Program-made: the position numbers and the translations under genes | DNA from: Candidatus Woesearchaeota archaeon | Lineage (GTDB): Archaea > Nanobdellota > Nanobdellia > Woesearchaeales > GCA-2686295 | NCBI GenBank assembly: GCA_013202845.1 | Contig: JABMPT010000005.1 | Location: 135,308 to 199,307 of the forward strand | Length of the DNA stretch: 64,000 bases | Direction of reading: 5' to 3' | Shown here: positions 23,639-32,155 of the stretch, piece after piece | How positions within the stretch are numbered: the stretch's first letter is position 1 | Layout: the number at the start of each line of letters is the position of its first letter | The notes under the pieces: generated by a model | What the model saw: only the letters and a program-made list of their open reading frames with translations | Told to the model about the DNA's origin: nothing | Database searches by the model: none

Positions 23639-25302
23639 TGCCGACAATCGAAATTTCAAAAAAAGATTTTTTCAATTTGATAGGTAAAAAACTGTCAAAT
23701 AAAGAATTAGAAGAAGATTTAATGTTGGTAAAAGGCGAACTAGAAAGTGTTGAAGGAGATGTGTTGAAAATAGAAATAGCAGATACCAATCGCCCTGATC
23801 TATGGTCTACGGAAGGTATTGCAAGAGAGATAAGAACCAAGTATAAAAAATCAAAAGGAATATCTTTTGAAAAACTGAAAAGTTCTGGATTAACTGTTAA
23901 AGTTAACAAGAATCTCCAGAAGATAAGACCTATGACTGTTTGTGCAGTTATCAGAAATCTAAAAGCAACTCCTGAAGTTCTATCGCAATTAATACAGTTA
24001 CAGGAAAAGGTTTGTGAAACATTCGGAAACAAAAGAAGAGAAGCAGCTATAGGGGTATATGACCTTCACAAGATAAAAGGGCCTATTGATTATAAGGCAT
24101 TTAAACCAAACGATATTAAATTTATTCCATTAGAGTTCACAAAGAAACTAAATCTGAACCAGATTCTAAGAATGCATCCAAAAGGAAAGGAATATGCTCA
24201 TCTTTTAGAAGGATGCACTAAATACCCTATTTTTATAGATTCTGCTGGAGAGGTTTTATCAATGCCTCCCGTCATTAATTCTGATTACACTGGTAAGGTT
24301 ACTGAAAAAACCAGAGATGTCTTTATTGAATGCAGTGGTTTCAGCTTGAAGTACTTAATGCCTGCTCTAAATATTATTGTAACAGCTCTTGTTGACAGAG
24401 GTGGACAATTAGAAACAGTTGAAGTTGTCTATTCAAATAAAAAAATAATCACTCCCAACCTAAAACTAAAGAAAATCAAGGTTGATTGGAAATATATTGA
24501 AAAAAGAATGGGCCTTTCAATCGGTAAAAAAAAGATTGTTGAGCTATTGAAGCAAGCTAATTACTCTATTAAGGACAAAGGAAATGTCTTGGAACTAGAA
24601 TATTCTTCTATAAGGCAAGATATAATGCATCCTGTGGATGTTGTTGAGGATGTAACCATTAGGTATGGATACAACAACATAGAGCCAAGAAGTCCTGAAT
24701 TAATAACAGAACAAAAAATGAACAAGATAAACTCTTTCAGTAAAGAAATAGCTAATATCTTAGTTGGAGCCAACTCTCAAGAGATTCTTTCATATACATT
24801 AATTAATAAGAACAATCTTATCAAAAAAATGAATCTAAAAAAAATGAAAGTTATTGAAGTGGACAATCCTGTATCAAAGAACTGGTCTGTGTTTAGAACA
24901 GGGATAACTCCTTGCTTAATGGAATTTCTGAGTAAGAATACAAATAAGGAATATCCACAACAGATTTTTGAAATAGGAGAAGTGGTTCTGTTTGATAAGA
25001 ATGCAGAGACCAGAACAAAAAACCCTACAAGAGTTGCCTGGGCAAAGGCAGGTAAAACCTCTGATTTCACAGAAGCAAAACAGGTTCTTGATTTCTTGAT
25101 GAGAACTCTTGGATTAGATTATTCAATTGAAGAGACGAAGCATGATTCTTTCATAAAAGGAAGAGTTGGTCGTGTTTTTGTCAAAAATAAAGCAGTAGCA
25201 TACATCGGTGAAATAAACCCTGAAGTATTAAGTAATTTCGGTATAGACATGCCTGTCTGTACTTTTGAACTCAATCTCACAAATATATTAAATGAGGTGT
25301 AA
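23635..25302 (+). CDS. pheT: Phenylalanyl-tRNA synthetase beta subunit
   Basis: PheT edits misactivated tyrosine and binds tRNA-Phe. I place the start at ATG 23635 (M-M-P-T-I), overlapping the pheS stop, with AAAGGTG at 23625-23631 as ribosome site; a longer open frame from 23620 would put the start inside the site. B3/B4 editing domain and B5 domain are recognisable (NRPDLWSTEGIAREI; EVVYSNKKIITPNL; DVVEDVTIRYGYNNIEP), then the inactive class II-like fold (FEIGEVVLFD, YIGEINPEVLSNFGI). About 555 residues fits the archaeal form, which lacks the bacterial C-terminal anticodon-binding domain. Confidence 0.95.
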   Translation: MMPTIEISKKDFFNLIGKKLSNKELEEDLMLVKGELESVEGDVLKIEIADTNRPDLWSTEGIAREIRTKYKKSKGISFEKLKSSGLTVKVNKNLQKIRPMTVCAVIRNLKATPEVLSQLIQLQEKVCETFGNKRREAAIGVYDLHKIKGPIDYKAFKPNDIKFIPLEFTKKLNLNQILRMHPKGKEYAHLLEGCTKYPIFIDSAGEVLSMPPVINSDYTGKVTEKTRDVFIECSGFSLKYLMPALNIIVTALVDRGGQLETVEVVYSNKKIITPNLKLKKIKVDWKYIEKRMGLSIGKKKIVELLKQANYSIKDKGNVLELEYSSIRQDIMHPVDVVEDVTIRYGYNNIEPRSPELITEQKMNKINSFSKEIANILVGANSQEILSYTLINKNNLIKKMNLKKMKVIEVDNPVSKNWSVFRTGITPCLMEFLSKNTNKEYPQQIFEIGEVVLFDKNAETRTKNPTRVAWAKAGKTSDFTEAKQVLDFLMRTLGLDYSIEETKHDSFIKGRVGRVFVKNKAVAYIGEINPEVLSNFGIDMPVCTFELNLTNILNEV

Positions 25303-25304
25303 AT

Positions 25305-25925
25305 ATGACTAAGAGAACACAAATAGTGGTGATAGGGTCAAGTAAATCAATTTGCACAAAAAAAGCATATGATATTGCCGTAGAAGTTGGAGAAGAATTA
25401 GCAAAAAGAAACTGCATCACACTTACGGGTGGCGGAATGGGTGTCATGGAAGCCGCTTTAAAAGGTGCAAAAAAAGAAAAAGGATTAACTGTAGGAATTA
25501 TCCCTTGGGAAAGCATAAAGAAAGTTAATAAATACGCAGATGTGACTATTGCAACAGGAATTGGTTGGAGTAGAGATGCCATTAATGTTAATTCTTGTGA
25601 TGGTGCAATTATCATCCATGGAGGTGCAGGAACCCTTAATGAAGCTACATATGGCTACATAAGACTAAAACCAATGGTGGCTATAAGAACTAGTGGAGGA
25701 ATTGCAAAGCAATTTGCTGGTAAACATTTAGATGTTAGAAAAACCGCTAAAATTGAATCAGCTGACTCTGCTAAAGAAGCAGTTAGAAAAGTTCTGAGTC
25801 TTATCGAAAAAAATAGAAAAAAGAAAACTATTATTACAGAGTTTGATAAAGATATGCTCCACCTAGATGATAAACAAGACTGGAAGCAAGTGATAAAACA
25901 ATTAAAGAAGAAAAGTCAAGAATAA
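25305..25925 (+). CDS. LOG/TIGR00725-type Rossmann protein (SLOG superfamily)
   Basis: The core has LTGGGMGVMEAALKGA and IHGGAGTLNEATYG, the nucleotide-binding GGG and GGxGT signatures of the LOG/lysine-decarboxylase-like family; the PGGxGTxxE acid is present as Glu in TLNE. LOG enzymes split nucleoside monophosphates into base and ribose-5-phosphate; the TIGR00725 branch is less well studied. A Lys-rich tail follows residue 165. The ribosome site GAGGTG is formed by the last codons of pheT, 2 nt from its stop, so this gene is the third member of the phe operon. Convergent with the L14e gene. Confidence 0.82.
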   Translation: MTKRTQIVVIGSSKSICTKKAYDIAVEVGEELAKRNCITLTGGGMGVMEAALKGAKKEKGLTVGIIPWESIKKVNKYADVTIATGIGWSRDAINVNSCDGAIIIHGGAGTLNEATYGYIRLKPMVAIRTSGGIAKQFAGKHLDVRKTAKIESADSAKEAVRKVLSLIEKNRKKKTIITEFDKDMLHLDDKQDWKQVIKQLKKKSQE

Positions 25926-25935
25926 AAAAATAAAT

Positions 25936-26319
25936 TTACTTTTTAGCTTCTTTTGTGTCTTTTTTAACTTCCTTCTTTTTTTCAGAAGGTTTCTTAGGTT
26001 CTGTTTTTTTAATCTCTTCTTCTGCTAATTTTGTTTTCTCTTTCTTCACTTTCTTAGGTCTTTCTGCTGTTTTCTTTGGTTTTGTCTCTTTCGTTTCTAT
26101 CTTTAGCTTCTTAAAAGCAGCAACAACATCTTTATGAGCTGCATTCTTCTTTATCTTAATGGTTTCTTTCAAAGGCTCTAAATGCTTCAGATTACATTTT
26201 CTTCTTCTGGTTTGACCATCAATCAAAACTGTGTTTTTGTCAAGCAGATCAATCACTACACATTTCAATCCAGCATCTCTGCCTGCTATCTTAATACAAA
26301 TTCTTCCTATCTCGAACAT
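25936..26319 (-). CDS. rpl14e: Ribosomal protein L14e (eL14) with charged tail
   Basis: The KOW-like core reads MFEIGRICIKIAGRDAGLKCVVID, LLDKNTVLIDG and RRRKCNLKHLEPL. I set the start at the ATG at 26319, which is preceded by GGAGG and matches the family N-terminus; a longer open frame to 26364 adds 15 residues not seen in homologues. From about residue 75 to the end the protein is a low-complexity Lys/Glu/Thr tail, longer than the usual archaeal L14e of about 80-100 residues. It follows L34e in a two-gene operon. Confidence 0.9.
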   Translation of the reverse strand: MFEIGRICIKIAGRDAGLKCVVIDLLDKNTVLIDGQTRRRKCNLKHLEPLKETIKIKKNAAHKDVVAAFKKLKIETKETKPKKTAERPKKVKKEKTKLAEEEIKKTEPKKPSEKKKEVKKDTKEAKK

Positions 26320-26364
26320 TTTCTTGCCTCCAATCTTAAGAATAGTGTTTGTCGCCATTAACAC

Positions 26365-26631
26365 TTAAGATCTTGATTCTGAAGTTATTTTCTTTCTTGT
26401 GCAAGCGCTGCACAAAATTCCACCATAAGGTCTCTCAGGTCTTTTCTTTGTTTTAGGTGTGTTCTGCATCTTAACAGGACTCAGTCTAGGAATACCTATT
26501 AGTTTCTTCCCACAACTAGCGCAAGAATGTTGTTTTGGTTTTTTCTTTTTGTAATGAACAACTGTCTTGCCGCCCGATGCTTTCCTAAAAACTTTCCTGA
26601 AAGTTCCTGATTTTTTATTTCCTGCTGGCAT
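26365..26631 (-). CDS. rpl34e: Ribosomal protein L34e (eL34)
   Basis: This zinc-binding large-subunit protein shows the two half-sites CASC and CSAC (about residues 37-40 and 74-77), with IPRLSPVKMQNTPKTKKRPERPYGG between them, as in archaeal L34e. Length 88 is normal. TATA-like TTTATAA at about 26655-26662 lies 25-30 nt before the ATG, so L34e-L14e appear to have their own leaderless promoter separate from the secY cluster. The genes for adenylate and cytidylate kinase that often sit nearby in archaea are absent here. Confidence 0.93.
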   Translation of the reverse strand: MPAGNKKSGTFRKVFRKASGGKTVVHYKKKKPKQHSCASCGKKLIGIPRLSPVKMQNTPKTKKRPERPYGGILCSACTRKKITSESRS

Positions 26632-26664
26632 TTTATCACGAAAAAATTTCCTGTTTATAAAAGT

Positions 26665-27417
26665 TTAGCTTATCTTCAAAAATTTTCTTAAAGCGAAGCT
26701 AAAAATTAATGAAAATATAATATAAGTTCCCAACCATCCTGGTTTCCAGCCAAATATAGCGAAATTTCCTATAGGAAGAACTTTTTCATTATGGATCTCT
26801 ATTTTTGAGATCTCTGAATCTTTTATTACTTTAATTGGTTGAGCATAATTCTCGGTTGAGATTATTAAGTCCTTTTCAAATTCTCTGCTACCAAAAACGA
26901 ATTTCATCTGATATTCTCCTTCTGCACCACTTAAAGTCCAAGAGGCTACGCTGTTTTCTAGTGTCTGAATTCTATTTGATGTGAAAGTTAAATCTGGAAG
27001 AACATCCAAACTGACTTCTCCAAAAGTTCCTTCTTTGAATTGCGCAGAAACAATGAAATCAGTATCAGGAGTAAGTGGTAGAAAAGCCAAGTTACTATTC
27101 AACCAACCAAAGATTATAATTATAGGGACGAAAGTGTATAATGTTGGTTTGAAAGAATGCTTCATATACTTCATGTTTTTTTGCATCATCTTTTTCTGAT
27201 GAACCATTGCTTTCTGGGGATTATCTTTTAATCTCTTCATCTCTTTCTGAAGCTCTTTCATCTCTGCCTTTAGTTTTTTCATCAAAGTTTGATCAGTGGC
27301 ATATTTGTAGACCAGAGTTATAATTAAAGTAAGTACAAATGAAATTATCAAAATCGCCCAAAAGAATCCTAAATCTAATAAAGGCCTAAATATTGGATCA
27401 AGTACTTTTTCAAACAT
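26665..27417 (-). CDS. DUF106/EMC3-type membrane protein (Oxa1/YidC-like insertase)
   Basis: The layout fits archaeal Ylp1/EMC3 proteins: an N-terminal span (about residues 18-38), a long cytosolic coiled coil rich in Lys and Met (KKLKAEMKELQKEMKRLKD), a span at about 93-115, an extracellular beta-rich stretch of about 100 residues, and a last span near 228-247. The Oxa1 superfamily inserts membrane proteins. Its gene begins 1 nt after secY, matching the conserved archaeal linkage of the two. The beta-rich outside domain between the last two spans is larger than in many homologues. Confidence 0.85.
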   Translation of the reverse strand: MFEKVLDPIFRPLLDLGFFWAILIISFVLTLIITLVYKYATDQTLMKKLKAEMKELQKEMKRLKDNPQKAMVHQKKMMQKNMKYMKHSFKPTLYTFVPIIIIFGWLNSNLAFLPLTPDTDFIVSAQFKEGTFGEVSLDVLPDLTFTSNRIQTLENSVASWTLSGAEGEYQMKFVFGSREFEKDLIISTENYAQPIKVIKDSEISKIEIHNEKVLPIGNFAIFGWKPGWLGTYIIFSLIFSFALRKFLKIS

Positions 27418-27418
27418 T

Positions 27419-28786
27419 TTATCCCCCCATGAATCTTCTCATCATTGGATTCATATCCATCATGTGCTGTTGAGCTATTTCTTCGTATAGTCTATATACT
27501 ATCATAACTGTTAGTAGAATGCCTGTTCCGCTTCCAAAGGCTCCTGTTAAATCAGCAGTTGCTGCTAGCAAACCTACTGCCAAACCACCCATTATTGTTA
27601 ATGGTCCAATATATCTTTGTAGTAATCTTTCAAGAACTCTCTGATCCTTTCTAAAACCAGGTATTTGAAGCCCTGAGGCCATTATCTGTTTGGCTTGTGA
27701 TCTGGCATCCAATCCTGCTGTCTGAACCCAGAAGTAGCTGAATAATACTGCTCCTCCCATGAAGAACAATAAATATACTAGTGCCTGTCCTATCATTGCA
27801 AACCTAAAAGAACCTGTGATTATATTATCAACCATGTTCGGGGCATAAAGCCATGCAGCTAAGCCTGAAACAGGCGTGTTTCCTGCGAATCTGCCAAATA
27901 TTGGAAAACCCCAATTATACAACAACCTTGCAAATAACTGAATATTTGCAACCAGTGCTGCTGTTAAAATAACAGGTATGTTGCTTGTGTAGAAAAAATT
28001 CAGAGGCCATCTTATTCCGTGTCCTCTTACCCTACCAAAGCTCAAAGGTATCTCTACTTTCATTGATTGTGTGTAAACAACTATTAAAAAAACTAATACT
28101 GTTGCTAATATGTGTGCTAAATTTAAACCTGCTTCTTGAGGAAGTCCTCTGCTCAAGCTCTGGAAAAGAGCTGGTAAAGCTCCTGAAGAGATTGAAGGAT
28201 TATTTGGACTTGGTAAAGGATTTAGTGTTCTGATAAATATAGTTTGACTAACTCCTGCTGCTATGAAAAGACTTATTCCAGATCCAAAGCCCCATTTGCT
28301 AACAACTTCATCCATAAACATAATCAAAATTCCACCCAAGAATAATTGAAAAATTAATATGCTTGGCGGTATTCCTGCTGCGGGTGATAATCCTCCCATA
28401 AGAACATATATTGCTCCTTCAAGAATTATAAACCCTATTGAAAGAAGCTTCTGTATTCCTTGGAATCTTTGTTTGCCTTCGTGCGTTGTTAGGTCAAATT
28501 TGACTATTCCTGAACCATTCAATAATTGCAAAACAATGGATGCTGTAACTATTGGTCCTATTCCCAGACTAATTATACTTCCGAAACTGGCACCTAATAT
28601 GACTGATAAGAATTCAAATTGCTGTAATGAATTCTGACCGAGACCATACAAAGGTATAAGTCCTAATACAAAAAAAAGAACAAGAGTTATTATTGTCCAT
28701 TTAAGTTTTTCTTTAAAAGACAGTCTTTTCTGTTTAGGGGCCTCTACTTCAGGAAGGTTATATAGTATTTTATCAAAAAATGACAT
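27419..28786 (-). CDS. secY: Protein translocase subunit SecY
   Basis: SecY is the channel of the Sec translocon. Ten hydrophobic spans can be counted over 455 residues. Recognisable segments include the span 1-2 region with the plug, GIGPIVTASIVLQLL, FGSGISLFIAAGVSQTIF, the cytosolic loop SFGRVRGHGIRWPLNFFYTSNIPVIL and the late AKQIMASGLQIPGFRKD. No intein. It follows L15 after 1 nt and is followed by the EMC3-like insertase, the usual archaeal spc order but without adenylate kinase in between. Confidence 0.97.
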   Translation of the reverse strand: MSFFDKILYNLPEVEAPKQKRLSFKEKLKWTIITLVLFFVLGLIPLYGLGQNSLQQFEFLSVILGASFGSIISLGIGPIVTASIVLQLLNGSGIVKFDLTTHEGKQRFQGIQKLLSIGFIILEGAIYVLMGGLSPAAGIPPSILIFQLFLGGILIMFMDEVVSKWGFGSGISLFIAAGVSQTIFIRTLNPLPSPNNPSISSGALPALFQSLSRGLPQEAGLNLAHILATVLVFLIVVYTQSMKVEIPLSFGRVRGHGIRWPLNFFYTSNIPVILTAALVANIQLFARLLYNWGFPIFGRFAGNTPVSGLAAWLYAPNMVDNIITGSFRFAMIGQALVYLLFFMGGAVLFSYFWVQTAGLDARSQAKQIMASGLQIPGFRKDQRVLERLLQRYIGPLTIMGGLAVGLLAATADLTGAFGSGTGILLTVMIVYRLYEEIAQQHMMDMNPMMRRFMGG

Positions 28787-28787
28787 T

Positions 28788-29363
28788 TTACTCTTCTTTG
28801 GTTTCAGAATCTTCTTTTTCTTCCTTTACAGTCTCTTCTTCAGAAACTTCTAGTTCGACTTCTTCCTCGACAACCTTTGCTGGTTCACTTGAAAGATTTT
28901 CTTTTGGTGCGCCCGGAGCTTTGCTTCCTTGCGTTTCTGAAACCTCTTTTTTCTCCTTTTTTGGTTTTGGTTTAACTAAACCAGAAACCTTTCCGCCTGC
29001 TTTTGTTATTTTTTCAATTGCTGTTTTTGAAGCGTATGAAACAATTATTTCATATTTTTGATTTGGAGTTCCTTGACTTAATAGTTTATTAAATCCTTCT
29101 TTGTTAAGATCTATTTTTGTATCTTCAAATTTATTTAAGTCTGATATGTTTAATGTTTTTAGAGCTTTTCTTAATGATTTGAATCCTTTGCTTTTATAAT
29201 ATGATTTGTCTTTCCAGAAACTTGGTTTCTTGGCATCTCCTCTCTTTCCAGAACCCGCGTTCCCTCTTCCACCGCGGTTTCCTGCTCCTCTATGTTTCTT
29301 TTTTGAGCCCCAACCATGTGTGTGCGAACCTCTTTGCCTGGTGTTCTTTTTTCTTTTTATCAT
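28788..29363 (-). CDS. rpl15: Ribosomal protein L15 (uL15) with acidic tail
   Basis: The basic glycine-rich N-terminus (RKKNTRQRGSHTHGWGSKKKHRGAGNRGGRGNAGSGKRG) is diagnostic. The globular part follows to about residue 130 (YEIIVSYASKTAIEKITKAGGKV). The last 55-60 residues are strongly acidic (EEEVELEVSEEETVKEEKED), an unusual addition for an rRNA-binding protein. The start overlaps the L30 stop by 1 nt. Confidence 0.95.
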   Translation of the reverse strand: MIKRKKNTRQRGSHTHGWGSKKKHRGAGNRGGRGNAGSGKRGDAKKPSFWKDKSYYKSKGFKSLRKALKTLNISDLNKFEDTKIDLNKEGFNKLLSQGTPNQKYEIIVSYASKTAIEKITKAGGKVSGLVKPKPKKEKKEVSETQGSKAPGAPKENLSSEPAKVVEEEVELEVSEEETVKEEKEDSETKEE

Positions 29364-29785
29364 TACAACATCCTCTTTATCAGATCATTTATTTTATTTC
29401 CTCTGTAACCAAGCGCTCCTCCGTTCTTGAAGCCTTTCTTTGTTCCTTTTCTTTCAAAGCCTCCTTTTGGTGGAGCTAATTCGAAGAATGGTTTGGTTCT
29501 TCCTTCTTTTTTTGGATTCTTTTTTCCTCTTTTTGAAATCAAGGACTTCAGAGTTTCATCATTTATTTCTCCATAAGTAACATAGTCTTTTACCTTTTTA
29601 ATCATACCTCTATTTGATTCTGTATTCTCAACAACAACACAAGTATGTTTCTTTCTTAATCTTAAAAGGAAAAGTGTATCCTTAACAGTTTGATTTACAC
29701 CTATTAATCCTCTGATTAGAATGACTGCTATCTTTTCCTTCTTGGTTTTTGGTTCTGTTTTGGTTTCTTTTGATTCTGATTTCAT
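29363..29785 (-). CDS. rpl30: Ribosomal protein L30 (uL30)
   Basis: After a charged N-terminal extension of about 17 residues (Lys/Glu/Thr), the core IAVILIRGLIGVNQTVKDTLFLLRLRKKHTCVVV matches archaeal L30, followed by the archaeal extension with GGFERKGTKKGFKNGGALGYRG. Length 140. It overlaps S5 upstream by 4 nt and L15 downstream by 1 nt, so translation is coupled through this part of the operon. Confidence 0.94.
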   Translation of the reverse strand: MKSESKETKTEPKTKKEKIAVILIRGLIGVNQTVKDTLFLLRLRKKHTCVVVENTESNRGMIKKVKDYVTYGEINDETLKSLISKRGKKNPKKEGRTKPFFELAPPKGGFERKGTKKGFKNGGALGYRGNKINDLIKRML

Positions 29786-30573
29786 TTTTTACCTTCTTTA
29801 GAAGCTTTTTTTGTGGTCTTTTTCTCTTTTTTAACTTCTTTTTTTTCTGGTTTCGCTTTTTCTTCTTCAAACTCTTTCTTTGCAATCTCTTCTGACCCTT
29901 GAAGCATTGATAACGATTCTTCATATTTTGGTTGAACTTTTGTTCTGACTAATTGCCTTAAAGCAGTTTCCAAAGCTTTCAATAGATTAATTTTGTTCTT
30001 TGTCTGACCAAAGGTTTTTGACCAAACATCTTCTATCCCTGCTAATTCCAGAACTTTAGCACATTCTTTTTCGATGCACAACCCTGTTCCTTTTGGTGCA
30101 GGCATCAATTGCATAATTACTGAACCACACTTTCCTTCTACTGCAAAGGGTATAGAATGTGGATCTGCAGATCTTGACTCCCATGAACCTGAACCTCTTT
30201 TTATTATGAAAAGGTTTAATTTTGCTTTTCTAATGGCTTTTTCTCTTGCTAGAACTGTTTCTTTTGATTTACCATATCCTATTCCAACATGCCCATTCTT
30301 ATCTCCAACAACCGCCATCGTGGTGAATCGTGGTTTGTTTCCTTCTCTTGTTTTCTTCTGTGTTTGTCTAAAGACTCTTCTTTGTCCTCCACCAAACTTT
30401 CCTTTTGATTGTCCAACAAGAAGTAGTTCTGTTTCTAAATCAAGCAAATGGTCAACTATTTGTTCTTCTAGAATTATTTTTCCTTTATTCAGTATCTCAT
30501 CAACATCTTTGATTTCTTTATCCAAAACTTGTTGTCCTAATTCTGTTTTTGGGTTCCAGTTTTCTTCTTTCAT
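29782..30573 (-). CDS. rps5: Ribosomal protein S5 (uS5)
   Basis: The double-stranded-RNA-binding-like N-domain is marked by FRQTQKKTREGNKPRFTTMAVVGDKNGHVGIGYGKSKET, and the C-domain by SVIMQLMPAPKGTGLCI and LAGIEDVWSKTFGQTKNKINLLKALETALRQL. The last 35-40 residues are a Lys/Glu-rich tail. At 263 residues it is longer than typical archaeal S5 (about 215-235) because of the tail. The gap to L18 is 1 nt. Confidence 0.96.
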   Translation of the reverse strand: MKEENWNPKTELGQQVLDKEIKDVDEILNKGKIILEEQIVDHLLDLETELLLVGQSKGKFGGGQRRVFRQTQKKTREGNKPRFTTMAVVGDKNGHVGIGYGKSKETVLAREKAIRKAKLNLFIIKRGSGSWESRSADPHSIPFAVEGKCGSVIMQLMPAPKGTGLCIEKECAKVLELAGIEDVWSKTFGQTKNKINLLKALETALRQLVRTKVQPKYEESLSMLQGSEEIAKKEFEEEKAKPEKKEVKKEKKTTKKASKEGKK

Positions 30574-30574
30574 T

Positions 30575-31069
30575 TTATTTCATTATTTTGTTTTTTGTTA
30601 ATTCGAAATCTTTAACTATTTTATCTGATATGTGTTTTCCTTGTATTCTTTCATTAACAGGAAATATTTGTTCTGATGAAGGCACATTCAGACCTAAATC
30701 AATCAACCCTTTCAACGCTGCAAACAGTTTTGAACCTTTTATTGGTGTTTGAAGACCTATGTCTAATATTGCCTCTTTCAAGCCTTTTTCTTTTGCTTTC
30801 TTTCCCAAAAGCAGACCTGTTAAATAACATGCAGGAATATTCTTACAAGAGTTTTTCCACCCTAGTTTCACTAATTCTTTTGAATTTGTTGAAACAACTA
30901 CTCTATCTCCTTTAGCTTCATATTTCACCATTTGAATTATCAAATACTTGTTTGTTTTCCTAATCACTAGTCTGTCTTTTCTGCTCTTAAGTAATTCTAA
31001 TCTCTTTTTGTAATTAGTCTTGCCTGATTTCTTTCTGTGAAATTGTATTCTTGATTTTGTTCTATTCAT
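30575..31069 (-). CDS. rpl18: Ribosomal protein L18 (uL18)
   Basis: L18 binds 5S rRNA. The N-terminus FHRKKSGKTNYKKRLELLKSRKDRLVIRKTNKYLIIQ and the core SCKNIPACYLTGLLLGKKAKEKGLKEAILDIGLQTPIKGSKLFAALKGLIDLGLNVP are typical of the archaeal/eukaryal (L5-like) branch. Length 164 is slightly short because the C-terminal extension is reduced. It overlaps L19e by 4 nt. Confidence 0.95.
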   Translation of the reverse strand: MNRTKSRIQFHRKKSGKTNYKKRLELLKSRKDRLVIRKTNKYLIIQMVKYEAKGDRVVVSTNSKELVKLGWKNSCKNIPACYLTGLLLGKKAKEKGLKEAILDIGLQTPIKGSKLFAALKGLIDLGLNVPSSEQIFPVNERIQGKHISDKIVKDFELTKNKIMK

Positions 31070-31515
31070 TTTTTAGTTAGTTTATGTTCATCCAAATAAA
31101 TCTTGATATGTCTTTTGCTTCTGAAAAAATTTCCTTTTGCTTTCAAGTATAAATCAGAAAATGTTTTGTTTGTTATGATTTTTTTATCTCTTAGTTCTCT
31201 TAGGAAAATTCTTTGGATTCTTATCTTTTTCATCCATGCTTCTTTCTTGCTTATTCTGGCTGTTTTCTTTCCTTTTCTTGTAGAAGCTCCTTTTCTCAAA
31301 CCTTTCTTTCTTTGATTCTTATTTTTTCGCACTCTAACTTTTGAAACTCCTCTTTTCTGTATTCTCTTTATTGCTTTGTCTGAAATCAATCCTCTGATGT
31401 CTGTCTTTGTTATAGCTTCTTTAATATCTTCTAATCTCTCAGGATCAAAAACTACTTTCTTTCTGGATGTCTTGAAGACACCCGCTGCCAATTTCTTTTG
31501 GGTTTTTAATTTCAT
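31066..31515 (-). CDS. rpl19e: Ribosomal protein L19e (eL19)
   Basis: The family pattern is clear: KTQKKLAAGVFKTSRKKVVFDPERLEDIKEAITKTDIRGLI, then the very basic VRVRKNKNQRKKGLRKGASTRKGKK and the C-terminal helix RIFLRELRDKKIITNKTFSDLYLKAKGNFFRSKRHIKIYL. Length 149 is normal. It is encoded between L32e and L18, the conserved archaeal spc position. Confidence 0.96.
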   Translation of the reverse strand: MKLKTQKKLAAGVFKTSRKKVVFDPERLEDIKEAITKTDIRGLISDKAIKRIQKRGVSKVRVRKNKNQRKKGLRKGASTRKGKKTARISKKEAWMKKIRIQRIFLRELRDKKIITNKTFSDLYLKAKGNFFRSKRHIKIYLDEHKLTKK

Positions 31516-31525
31516 TTTTCAAATA

Positions 31526-32155
31526 TTATTGTTTTTTTGTTAGTAATTTATCAAAATCTTTTTTCTCTTTCGATGTTTCTCCTTCATCTTCTTCAGTTTT
31601 CTCGGTCTTTGACTGAGATTCAGAATCTTTTGATTCTGTTTCCTCTTCTTTGACAGACTCTTCTATGGTTTTTTCCTTTTCTTTTTTCTTTTTCTTATCT
31701 TCTTCCTTTTTCTTGTCTACTTTTTCTTTTTCTTTGATTTCTTTCTGTTTTTTCTTTGATTCCATTAAATCTGTTATTTGCTTGATTTTCTTTTCAACAT
31801 CAAAGTTAATTACTTGTATTCCTTTCTTTTTTGCTTCTTGGATTATTGTTAATCTTTTTTTGATTCCAACATTTGAAGATATAATAACTGATTGAGAGTT
31901 CTTATCAAGCACTTCTAGTTTTGAAACATTATCAATCCAAACTATAGACAATCCTTTTTTTGAGATTCCTCTATCTTTGTTTGATGTTCTATATCCTGTT
32001 TTTACAACTGGCAAATATCCTCTTTTTCTTAATCTTCTTTTGTTTTGCAATCCTTTTGGTTTTCTCCATTTAAAGCCAAGTCTTTTCTTTTTGTGAGCAT
32101 CAGTTCTAATAAAATTTGGCTTCGCTTTCCTTTCAGTTTTGTTTTCTGATTTCAT
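31526..32155 (-). CDS. rpl32e: Ribosomal protein L32e (eL32) with long charged tail
   Basis: The core (about 15-130) reads PNFIRTDAHKKKRLGFKWRKPKGLQNKRRLRKRGYLPVVKTGYRTS, then VSKLEVLDKNSQSVIISSNVGIKKRLTIIQEAKKKGIQVINF. The final 70-80 residues alternate Lys and Glu blocks and look disordered, making it 209 residues against about 130-150 in most archaea. It overlaps L6 by 4 nt. Confidence 0.93.
   Translation of the reverse strand: MKSENKTERKAKPNFIRTDAHKKKRLGFKWRKPKGLQNKRRLRKRGYLPVVKTGYRTSNKDRGISKKGLSIVWIDNVSKLEVLDKNSQSVIISSNVGIKKRLTIIQEAKKKGIQVINFDVEKKIKQITDLMESKKKQKEIKEKEKVDKKKEEDKKKKKEKEKTIEESVKEEETESKDSESQSKTEKTEEDEGETSKEKKDFDKLLTKKQ

Noticed and set aside
26320-26364. Longer L14e N-terminus
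   Set aside because: The family start MFEIGR follows a GGAGG site at 26319; the extra 15 residues have no ribosome site and no counterpart.
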